From Limonium bicolor (taxonomy: Eukaryota; Streptophyta; Magnoliopsida; Caryophyllales; Plumbaginaceae): a stretch of 64,000 nt of DNA. Below the pieces are notes generated by a model. It was given only the letters and a program-made list of their open reading frames with translations, ran no database searches and had not been told where the DNA came from. The position numbers were made by a program, and so were the translations under genes. The stretch lies in assembly GCA_023374045.1 (NCBI GenBank), contig CM041779.1, forward strand, positions 302,136,167 through 302,200,166, written 5' to 3'. This document shows, piece after piece, positions 24,501 through 33,618 of the stretch. The first letter of the stretch is position 1. Every line of letters starts with the position of its first letter.

Positions 24501-26375
24501 TCGATTCTCTAAAGGGATGTGCTTCTACAGTTCACAGCCTCTTGTAGGCGTAGTGGTTTGGAAATCTCATTTCCTTATTTGTTGTCTCTTGGCAGTATCT
24601 ATACGCACAAATTTGTTGTTATGGTAGATGGAAGCCCCTTCTAAGGGTTCACATCTTCACCACCCTGGGTGGTCTTCGATTAACGAGGGGTACCTTTCCT
24701 CGAGTTTCTGTAGTGTCCAGACGTGGACTAGGCCAATGTTGGCATTTACCCCGATTTCTATGCCCCTGTGTTATCATTGCTACAGAAGGCATGAAAGTAG
24801 TTAAAAGCTTGTCAGCTGTATACTAGGCTGATGCTCTAGTGACAGTGACACTGAGTTGACCATTGCTCCAAGCCACTCAGGATGTTGGGTTAAAACTGAT
24901 GGTCCAGTTGTTGATTTCTTGTCATATGGGATAATATTTCTTGCAAGTCCTATTAGTAATGGTGTGGGTTTTGCCACTATTTGAGTTCACACAACGTAGT
25001 TGGTTGGTGGCTTTTAAGCCTTATTGCTGCAAGCTATGCTCTTTGCAAGCTGCTTATACACGTTCCCATTCTTTATGTACCCCATAGGTTGGAGGTATTT
25101 ACTGGGCTCCATGGTAAGTCGTGACATCACGCTTCCGTTCATAGGAGACCCTTAGGCAATCTGGGGTTAATACAGCCTTCTAGTAATTTAGGGTTTTATT
25201 TCCTGTTAAAGTGAATCCCTTCGGTGTCCTAACCGAATGTTCCTTCTAGCTCATGTACTCTTATCATGACGCTTGTTTCACTATTGTTAACTCAGACACC
25301 CTTCAAGGATTGCTGCTCCTGGGTGTTGTTGGGTTATGTCGTTACATACGGCTAATTTTCATGATATATTATGTTCACTATACCGCCTTGTGGTATTGTA
25401 TTTGAGTTATCCCCTTCAGGGTTATAAGCGTCTCCCGTTCTTGGGTAGACCGTCTATACTTGTTCCTAGTGCTTAGTACTAGGTTTAATACCTCCTTAAT
25501 GATGGATTATGCTTCGTGGTAATCTCATAGTTGCTCTTGATAACTCTGTCCCTATTGAGCATTGTTGTGTTCACAATAGGCCTTTGCCTTACTGTGTTCA
25601 GGCTGGGTATCCTTTCCAGCTGTCAAGTGATTGCTTGAATTATTTGAGACATATCCAATGTCTATACTACTAGTATGTGCTCCTTGCACCTTCTAGTTTT
25701 ATTCCCTATCTTCATATGGATTCTCTGAGTTCCTTACACTTGTTCCTTAACTGCGTTCCCTTCTCCTTGATTGTCTGTGGTGTCCAGTCGTTCTGGTTAA
25801 AATTAACTCGCGGTCCGTAGGACAGAGTTGACTACTTCCCGTGTTTCGTACACTACATGTATACATACGTGGGTACCTTATTGATACGTTCCACCAATTA
25901 ACCGACTATTTGTCAGGCCCACAAGCTTCCTTCGGAGTTGGCGGTTGTCCCACATCCCGTAATTGGGTACACTCGTAGCGTTCGTCACACGCCTAGGTGA
26001 AGTATTCTGTTTTGTCAACTCCTCTTGTATCATTCTATGATACTCACCGTAATTCTGTTGGTTTGGTTTTAAAATCCAAGGTTTTAAAGAAAGTTGTGGT
26101 TTTGAAAGAAAACTTGGTTTTGAAAAATACAGTTCGGTGTTTTAAAGAAATTCTTCATGGCATAGCCATGTTTGAAATCTTGACCAAGTCCAGCTTCCCG
26201 CTGACTGGTATGTTCTAAATACAGTGATCCGGCCGTTAGGCCTTTCTAAGGTTCCATACTTCTAGTTGTTAGGATGTGTGATCCTGTAGTTGTTTTCATT
26301 ACGGTCACCGTAACACTACTATGTACTTTGTGACATGTTAGTGTTCCTTCACATTTCATGTTCTTACTGCACTTG
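21534..26375 (-). other. Non-coding internal domain of element A, left part
   Basis: 4.8 kb with no gag or pol frame on either strand. Blocks align with the interior of element B (for example 22030-22120 with 41500-41590 and 23696-23770 with 42846-42925). From about 22900 onward it is dense in short inverted repeats, such as GTGTGC-aatat-GCACAC (24196-24212), CGGGAC..GTCCCG (24303-24340), TCACC..GGTGA (24364-24377) and GTCCA-gacg-TGGAC (24715-24728). The last five bases (26371-26375) are one copy of the Athila TSD. Confidence 0.75.
22879..22915 (-). promoter_or_regulatory. Second, internal PPT-like motif and hairpin in element A
   Basis: CTCTACCCCCCTTAAAAGGG followed by GATTACG-CCCA-CGTAATC (22898-22915). 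It stands about 1.4 kb inside the 3' LTR. Elements B, C and D carry the same pair of motifs. Confidence 0.7.
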
Positions 26376-27887
26376 TGATAAGCCGCAGACTTATCATTTT
26401 TATGCACTAGATTTAGTATTATATTTATCTAAATAAGTTATATTTATGTTATTTATGCTTATTATGTGTTTTTAAGTATATTATTTGTACAGTCTTATGT
26501 TTTTATGAATTTTCTGTGCAAGGAATGATTTTCTAGGCAAAAGTTCAGTTGAAGCCGGACTCCATGTCGGGTAGCTTCTGCACGGCATAAGCACAGAACA
26601 GAAAAGAGGCCTTGCCGGACCTAATGCCGGGTAGATTCCATCCGGCATAAGTGAAGAGTCGCCACGGTTGACCAAGCGAATGCTATCAGTTATTGACCGT
26701 TGGTAAAAGGATGATGCCGGGTGTGATGCCGGGTATATCCTACCCGGCATATGCACTGTTTCGACACGGAATTGACGGTTTCGACCGTTAATAGTTGGGC
26801 GCATTTAACACGTGTGCCGGCTATTTGGGACCCGGCACGACGCCCGGCATCGACACAATTAATGCCTATAAATAGGCCGAGGAAGGCTACAATTCAACAC
26901 ACTTCAACACCCCTATACACTCCACTCACACTCCAATTCCGCCCCACTCCATTGTTGGTGTCCAAGGAAGTTTCTACAGTTCCATCCACGCGAAGAAGAA
27001 GAAGAAGAAGATCCTGTCGGGTTAAGGCTATGACCATTCCCTTCTCCCCTTTGTATTCTCTTCTTGTAGTTGTGTGGATGGAGATGTAGAACTCCTTGCT
27101 TATTCTTGGTTAGGGATGAATTCCTTCTTGTAAACAATATGATTTCTTTAATAATTTTTCAAGTTTATTAAGAGTAAGGTTCTTATTGAAAGAGAATAGG
27201 TTGATCTCTTTTTCTCTTCATGCAATTCTTACTTGTGGAAGACAAGTCCCAAGTAAGATAGGTTAGACTCTCTTAATGATCTTCCTACTCTCTTCTTATG
27301 AATTAAGGGTTAGTGGTAAGAGTGAGAATTAATCCATTTTCCTCCCCATTTCCTTGTTCATTTCGCGGCATGATATGCTCGATTTGTTAACAGGGATGAG
27401 TCTTCTGTTTTCTACTCGGAAACTGGAGAAAGAATATGCATTATGACTATGCCAGACGCACTGCCGGGTGGCCAATGTCCGGCATATTCAATGTCTTTGA
27501 ATATGCCGTGCAAGTGGTATCCGGCAGGACACCCGCGTGTTCAGTTGTTGGTTAATTCGAAGGCCTGTGTTTATGTTTGAGAGTTCATATTGATGCTTAG
27601 ATGGTTTCACACCTTGGATCAAGGATAATTTCATTGTAATTACCACATAGTTTAGTTAGTTTTATTTAGATTAGAAAACATTTCAATTTCCCTCCCCCTT
27701 GTCTTAGAATAGGTTATTACCGGATTAGGACTATTTTCTATAAGTCCCTTGGGTACGATACTCTTGGTCGTAATATATTTACACTATACTCCGACCGGGT
27801 TTTATTTTGCTACCCGTAGAGTTGTAGGTTTAGTTATTTGTTTATTCTTTTGTATATAGTTTTATCCCTACAATTTTTCTGTTAGCA
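26376..27887 (+). repeat. 5' LTR of the Athila-type element
   Basis: 1512 bp, begins with the palindrome TGATAAG-ccgcaga-CTTATCA and ends TCTGTTAGCA. It contains many TGCCGGGT/ACCCGGCA inverted repeats (26560-26860, 27450-27540) and a short AAG microsatellite near 26990-27010. Confidence 0.95.
26867..26874 (+). promoter_or_regulatory. TATA box of the Athila-type 5' LTR
   Basis: TATAAATA within CCTATAAATAGGC, downstream of GC-rich hairpin repeats. The identical motif is at 31610-31617 in the 3' LTR. A pyrimidine- and A-rich stretch follows (CACTTCAACACC), as expected for a plant transcription start. Confidence 0.8.
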
Positions 27888-27889
27888 AA

Positions 27890-27906
27890 TTGGCGCCATT
27901 GTCGGG
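27890..27906 (+). promoter_or_regulatory. PBS of the Athila-type element (Asp tRNA)
   Basis: TGGCGCCATTGTCGGGG begins two bases after the LTR. Plant Asp tRNA would give TGGCGCCGTTGCCGGGG, so there are two differences, both transitions compatible with methylcytosine decay. Confidence 0.85.
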
Positions 27907-28005
27907 GACTTGGAATTAGTCCAAGTCCTAAATTCGGTAAAACGCCTTATTCTTTATTCTTTGATTCCTTGATTCTTTAATTTTTTTCCCCTTAGTTTTG
28001 CAGAC

Positions 28006-28565
28006 TTGAATGTGCCGTGCGGAGTGCCGGGCGTCTGTCATCCGGCAAACTCGGAGGAAGTCGGATGCCGGATACGTTTTACCCGGCATTGCGTCCGGCA
28101 TGTTCAAAGTTTTTCAAAATTCCTTACAGTATTGAGTTCTTGGCAATTTAAATTTTTTCTTGCTTACTCCCTTTTTCGTTATTTCTCTCTCCTAATAGTC
28201 CCTATACTATGATTCTTTAATTTAAATTTCGAGTTTGAACTTGCCGTGTATTGTGCCGGGTTTTCTATACCCGGCATTTCGGAGGAAGTCCTATGCCGGG
28301 CGGGTTTGATCCGGCATGTCACCCGGCATGCTCAATTTCTCTCAATATTTTTGTCGTAAATTGTAGGGACAATTAGGAGTAATCTCCTACAATCTCTTAT
28401 TTACTCTTACATTTATTTTTTATCCTTTACCTTTCAATGTCTTTTGATTAAGTTATGTTCGATTTTTGGTCACGCCGGGCAACATGCCGGTTTGTATACA
28501 CCCGGCATTTCGGAGGAAGTCCACTGCCGGGTAAAACGCACCCGGCACGCCGTCCGGCATAACCA
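28006..28565 (+). repeat. Three degenerate leader repeats with TGCCGG/CCGGCA hairpins
   Basis: Three units of about 230 bp (cores near 28010-28105, 28237-28335 and 28470-28563). Each has TGCCGGGT..ACCCGGCA-type arms, a shared core (TCGGAGGAAGTC) and a T-rich spacer. They lie in the leader between the PBS and gag. Short ORFs there are repeat artefacts. Confidence 0.8.
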
Positions 28566-28680
28566 AAAATTTATTTCTTCTTGTATTTTCATAAGTCTAA
28601 TTATGTCATTATATTATTTCTTTTATTTTTACGAAATATTATAACATTTTCTTTTGCTCCTCCTGAAGTTATCCAAGTGA

Positions 28681-30072
28681 ATGCTTCTTCGGTCAACGAA
28701 TTCTCCTGAAAATTTAGCCAACTTTGATCCGGAGATCGAGAGAACCCTGCTTCAAACTTTAAGGCAACAACAAACCCTACAAGAAACAGATCCTACAACA
28801 ATGGCAGCACCTACCGTCCGTAACATAAACCGGCCTTCTACCAAGGCCAAAAGCCCGCAATCGACCTCCCTCTTTCCACAAAACGAATACGATGAATGGC
28901 AAAAACTTAAGCCATATCATCAAATACGATGCATAAAGGAATTGGGTATGTTCGATGGTACAAACCCGGACGATGCCTTGCTCCACATCACCAAATTCTT
29001 GCAACACACAAACAGCCTAACCTCCACAAATAATGTCCTCCGATACGCCAGACTTGCTCTCTTCCCCCATAGCCTTACGGGGAACGCCAGCAAGTGGTAC
29101 CACAGTCTAACCCCCAGTACCATCACCACATGGGAGGACATGGCAACCAAGTTTTATGACAAGTTCATGCCTCCAAGTCGCACCCTGGAGATGATCGCCG
29201 ATATTTACAACTTTAGGCAACCAGGCTCGGAGAACATCTGTGAGACTTGGGACAAATTCAAGGGGTTGCTGCGCACATGTCCACACCACGGCCTCACCAA
29301 GGAACAACTATCCCAGTTGTTTTACAAAGGATTGGTCAACCAATGCAAAACCATGATCCTTTCCTCCCTTGGTGCAGACATATTGAAGAAGCCTGGAGAT
29401 CAATTCCTTAGTGGGGTTGAATCTCTTTGCGAAGAGATTAGGGAATGGGCCACCGGTGGAACAAGGGGCAGTACCGCTGGTCTATATCAGGTGGATGAGG
29501 GTGACTCCAAATTGGCCAAATTATTGCAAAGTCATGAGCAGTTGTTGGAGAGCAATGCTCAAACGTCCACGAAGGTTAGCGCTCTACAGAAAGTGGTGGA
29601 GCAAATAGCAATGAACAAACTTCCTCAACAAGCGAACGTGGTTAGTGCACGACCGCACGCTTCAAGCCCTGACATTCCAGACTTTCAGAATGTTGAGGAA
29701 GTCAACTATGTGAGTAACCAAGGGTATCGGCAGCCATGGCAACAGGGAAACCAACCCCCTCAACACTTCCAGAGTCAAGCCGGCTACCAGGGAGGTCCAA
29801 GGCAATACAGACCATCCCACCCTGCATCATCATCAGAGGCTGAAATGGCTGAACTTCGTGACATGATGTCAGCCCTGATGAACAAGACCCAGGATACTCA
29901 AAATGAGATCTCGACCATTCGCAAGGAGCACAAATCGTTGCAGTTGCAGTTACAGCAACTTCTGATGCAACCACGACAGCAAGGTCAGCTCCCGTCCCAA
30001 ACGCAAACCAATCCAAGGGAGCATGCGAATTCGGTCACCATTCTACCTAGGATCTCCAAGGATGCCAAATAG
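28681..30072 (+). CDS. gag: Gag of the Athila-type element
   Basis: 463 residues, intact. The N-terminus (NFDPEIERTLLQTLRQQQ) is Athila-like. Residues about 85-230 are a retrotransposon gag domain (IRCIKELGMFDGTNPDDALL, YARLALFPHSLTGNASKWYH, FYDKFMPPSRTLEMIADIYN, ETWDKFKGLLRTCPHHGL, LFYKGL). Residues about 270-460 are Gln-rich with a coiled-coil-like stretch (about 385-435) and no zinc knuckle. It would form particles. The ORF is open while pol is absent, so either gag is still under selection or the copy is young. It ends 1.05 kb before the 3' LTR. Confidence 0.92.
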   Translation: MLLRSTNSPENLANFDPEIERTLLQTLRQQQTLQETDPTTMAAPTVRNINRPSTKAKSPQSTSLFPQNEYDEWQKLKPYHQIRCIKELGMFDGTNPDDALLHITKFLQHTNSLTSTNNVLRYARLALFPHSLTGNASKWYHSLTPSTITTWEDMATKFYDKFMPPSRTLEMIADIYNFRQPGSENICETWDKFKGLLRTCPHHGLTKEQLSQLFYKGLVNQCKTMILSSLGADILKKPGDQFLSGVESLCEEIREWATGGTRGSTAGLYQVDEGDSKLAKLLQSHEQLLESNAQTSTKVSALQKVVEQIAMNKLPQQANVVSARPHASSPDIPDFQNVEEVNYVSNQGYRQPWQQGNQPPQHFQSQAGYQGGPRQYRPSHPASSSEAEMAELRDMMSALMNKTQDTQNEISTIRKEHKSLQLQLQQLLMQPRQQGQLPSQTQTNPREHANSVTILPRISKDAK

Positions 30073-31122
30073 CCTAAAAGGCTAAGTGTAGGGCGGGTCC
30101 TCCTCACACCTTCAATGTCAAACAGGGGAGCCTTTCTTACCATTTAATTTTTCTCTTTTATTTTTTTATTTTGCTTTCGTCAATACTTTCAACTTAGTTA
30201 TTTTAGTTTTCATTAAAAAAAAAATTTACTTATTCGTTTTCTTTCGAACACTGGGGACAGTGTTCCTGCCAAGTGTAGGGCAGGGACCCCCCTTTAAAAA
30301 ATAAGTTTTTTAGCAATATGCATAAGTTTTGCGTTTTATCAATGTTTTACTAAAACTTTTTGCATGTTTTTGATCGAGATAAGATTAGGAATGACTAAAA
30401 GCTTGTTCTCTCAAGAGGTAAGCTTTCTAATGACTTGTAGATTCCTGTTTTTAACTTTTTGATTCTCTTTATTAACATGAGTACATGATCTTGCTCCTAA
30501 CTCTTTCCTTTATGTACTTATGGGTGTTATACTTTTCTTTCCAAATTGTGAAAAAATCTTTTGGGTGAAAATCTTAAAAAGGGTTTTTGTGCAAAAGAAA
30601 GAAGAAGAAAAAGAAAAAAAAGAAAAAAAAAATCTTCTTTCAAAGGAAAAGCAATATATTCCTAGAGGTTGCATAAAGTGCCTCAGAATAAAAGCAAGAA
30701 ACGAGAGTTTTTCCTTTTATTTTTCTCCTAAATTCCTCGTTCTTCAATGCAAAAAAAATCATGGTTGATTCAGAAACTCTTGCAAAATAGGGCTGAACAT
30801 AAAACCATTGATGAGAGTCTTGGCCACATTCAGAAACTCTTGAAAAACAGAGCTGAATGATGGAAACCGGAAAAAGGAGAGATTACAGAAATCCCTTATG
30901 CAAAATAGCCCAAAAGCTTTTGATCGGTTTCGAAAATTCTTTATACCCATTAGTATGTTTTGATAAGATAAGGTAGATTAAGTGATACTTATGAATTAGA
31001 GTCATATAGTTGGAAATATTTATCTACATTTCATTCTAGAGTTTATCTGTTTTGTGCATAAGTAATTAGTCCGTTCTAATCTTGTTTTGCTCGAGGACTA
31101 GCAAAAGGTAAGTGTAGGGCCT
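30073..31122 (+). other. Non-coding 3' region of the Athila-type element with repeated PPT-like motifs
   Basis: No gene is seen. The phrase AAGTGTAGGGC occurs at about 30083, 30273 and 31111. The last copy, in GCAAAAGGTAAGTGTAGGGC, directly precedes the 3' LTR and is the likely PPT. A CAGAAACTCTTG repeat occurs near 30771 and 30830. Confidence 0.7.
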
Positions 31123-32630
31123 TGATAAGCCGCAGACTTATCATATTTTATGCACTAGATTTAGTATTATATTTATCTAAATAAAGTTATATTTATGTTA
31201 TTTATGCTTATTATGTGTTTAAGTATATTATTTGTACAGTCTTATGTTTTTATGAATTTTCTGTGCAAGGAATGATTTTCTAGGCAAAAGTTCAGTTGAA
31301 GCCGGACTCCATGCCGGGTAGCTTCTGCACGGCATAAGCACAGAACAGAAAAGAGGCCTTGCCGGACCTAATGCCGGGTAGATTCCATCCGGCATAAGTG
31401 AAGAGTCGCCACGGTTGACCAAGCGATAGCAGTTATTGACCGTTGGTGAAAAGGATGATGCCGGGTGTGATGCCGGGTATATCCTACCCGGCATATGCAC
31501 TGTTTCGCACGGAATTGACGGTTTCGACCGTTAATAGTTGGGCGCATTTAACACGTGTGCCGGCTATTTGGGACCCGGCACGACGCCCGGCATCGACACA
31601 ATTAATGCCTATAAATAGGCCGAGGAAGGCTACAATTCAACACACTTCAACACCCCTATACACTCCACTCACAACTCCAATTCCGCCCCACTCCATTGTT
31701 GGTGTCCAAGGAAGTTTCTACAGTTCCATCCACGCGAAGAAGAAGAAGAAGAAGAAGATCCTGTCGGGTTAAGGCTATGACCATTCCCTTCTCCCCTTTG
31801 TATTCTCTTCTTGTAGTTGTGTGGATGGAGATGTAGAACTCCTTGCTTATTCTTGGTTAGGGATGAATTCCTTCTTGTAAACAATATGATTTCTTTAATA
31901 TAATTTTCAAGTTTATTAAGAGTAAGGTTCTTATTGAAAGAGAATAGGTTGATCTCTTTTCTCTTCATGCAATTCTTACTTGTGGAAGACAAGTCCCAAG
32001 TAAGATAGGTTAGACTCTCTTAATGATCTTTCTACTCTCTTCTTATGAATTAAGGGTTAGTGGTAAGAGTGAGAATTAATCCATTTTCCTCCATTTCCTT
32101 GTTCATTTCGCGGCATGATATATGCTCGCTTGTTAATAGGGATGAGTCTTCTGTTTTCTACTCGGAAACTAGAGAAAGAATATGTATTATGACTATGCCG
32201 GACGCACTGCCGGGTGGCCAATGTCCGGCATATTCAATGTCTTTGAATATGCCGTGCAAGTGGTATCCGGCAGGACACCCGGCGTGTTTAGTTGTTGGTT
32301 AATTCGAAGGCCTGTGTTTATGTTGAGAGTTCATATTGATGCTTAGATGGTTTCACACCCTGGATCAAGGATAATTTCATTGTAATTACCACATAGTTTA
32401 GTTAGTTTTATTTAGATTAGAAAACATTTCAATTTCCCCCCTTGTCTTAGAATAGGTTATTACCGGATTAGGAATTTTCTATAAGTCCCTTGGGTACGAT
32501 ACTCTTGGTCGTAATATATTACACTATACTCCGACCGGGTTTTATTTTGCTACCCGTAGTAGAGTTGTAGGTTTAGTTATTTGTTTATTCTTTTGTATAT
32601 AGTTTTATCCCTACAATTTTTCTGTTAGCA
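31123..32630 (+). repeat. 3' LTR of the Athila-type element
   Basis: 1508 bp, pairs with 26376-27887. The AAG microsatellite near 31735-31757 is longer than in the 5' LTR. It ends TCTGTTAGCA, followed by the TSD ACTTG. Confidence 0.95.
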
Positions 32631-32635
32631 ACTTG

Positions 32636-33601
32636 CCGTGGCAAGTGCGTGGTACTGGTGGTTTTGAGTAATCCTATACCAATCTTGGTAGGATTTCTGC
32701 TTGCGTTTGGTAGTCTTGTCGACTCTTCCCTTGATCTTATTGATCCTTTACTTAGGTTAATTACTCTTCTGAGTAACTTCTCAGTGAGTTTGACATGACT
32801 GTCATTGATCAGGGTACTTCTCCAATCCTTGGAGCTTCCCCTTTGACTTGGTTGTGTTGTTCCTTGTTGCTTGTTCCCACACGTTTGTTGTGGTTACTGA
32901 GCCTGTTTTGGTTTAGGCATTACGGTTGTAGCTACATCAGATTATATCTTGTGAATATTCTTGTAGCTGTCCGAGCTATGTTGGCCAGGTTTGTAACCTT
33001 TTTGGCGCTGTAATTTTGGAGTCAGTCACTCCCGACTATGTCCTTAGCCAGCTAGCTCACCGTTGGTGGTGCTGCTTGGCTATTACTGTTGTCCCGTAGA
33101 CTTGTGTCTCGGGTTTCATTACTACTCCTGTTTCCATTTCGTTGCACGGTTAGTGCTTCTTTTCCTGTTGCGAGTTGTTTAGCTAGGTTATGCGACTGCT
33201 AAGCATGTCGCCCCATGCTGTTGCAAGTTGTAGCCTCCTTGTGGTTGGAGTGTTTATACTACCGCTATTAAGTGCGGCTATTGTTCAACCGGAATCCACT
33301 TCCGGGTCTTCCATTTCTTGGAATCTACCATACGTCGGTTCTTGTTTACTGTGTGATTGCTTCACAATTGCCAGACCGGGTTTTCCCCGAGTATGAGAAG
33401 GCTTTTCTTCTCTCTGGCATCCTTTCCCAAGTTACACAATGGGGTTTGCGGTGGGCGGGACTGGTATTGTAGGTATCCGGTACTCCCCGGTAGTTCCTAA
33501 CTAGCATATCTAATGCTAACACTCAGCCCTTAGCCCTAAGCTTCTAATTTCTAACTCGGTATTCCTAACCTCGGTATTTCCAGTCATCAGAGCGATACTT
33601 C
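32636..33601 (-). other. Non-coding internal domain of element A, PBS-proximal part
   Basis: Resumes the element A interior after the Athila insertion (32640-32660 with 26350-26375 rebuilds an inverted repeat also present in B near 44727). It contains the three-stem motif 33370-33418 shared with B and C. No protein domain is seen on either strand. Confidence 0.75.
33370..33418 (-). promoter_or_regulatory. Conserved three-stem leader motif of element A
   Basis: Outer arms GCCAGA/TCTGGC enclose a CGGG..CCCG hairpin and GAGAAG-gctttt-CTTCTC. Equivalent structures are at 45327-45372 (B) and 56945-57000 (C). They sit about 130-230 bp downstream of the PBS in sense, where retroelement packaging or dimerisation signals are usually found; that role is inferred. 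Confidence 0.65.
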
Positions 33602-33613
33602 GCTCTGATACCA
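33602..33613 (-). promoter_or_regulatory. PBS of element A (initiator Met tRNA), set in a hairpin
   Basis: Minus strand TGGTATCAGAGC, five bases inside the 5' LTR. The inverted repeat TCAGAGCGA/TCGCTCTGA spans 33587-33608. Confidence 0.92.
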
Positions 33614-33618
33614 CTTTT

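Larger units (their letters stand above)
26376..32630 (+). mobile_element. Athila-type Ty3/gypsy element carrying gag but no pol (TR-GAG-like)
   Basis: 6.26 kb with LTRs 26376-27887 and 31123-32630 and TSD ACTTG (26371-26375 and 32631-32635). The PBS is TGGCGCCATTGTCGGGG, matching Asp tRNA with two transitions. One 463-codon gag ORF is followed by 1 kb of non-coding DNA and the 3' LTR. No protease, RT, RNase H, integrase or envelope-like ORF is seen. It depends on a related autonomous element for pol. It splits the interior of element A. Confidence 0.93.

Noticed and set aside
23400..25900. Protein remnants in the A interior
   Set aside because: I looked for RT (FIDD/YVDD), RNase H, integrase HHCC/DDE and protease DSGA motifs on both strands and saw none.
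26751..27137. Plus- and minus-strand ORFs in the Athila LTR with Arg or Ser runs
   Set aside because: Produced by the AAG microsatellite and hairpin repeats around the TATA region of an LTR.
30520..30768. Lys-rich 82-codon ORF after Athila gag
   Set aside because: Driven by poly-A/GAA runs, no domain, not conserved with any Athila pol segment I recognise.
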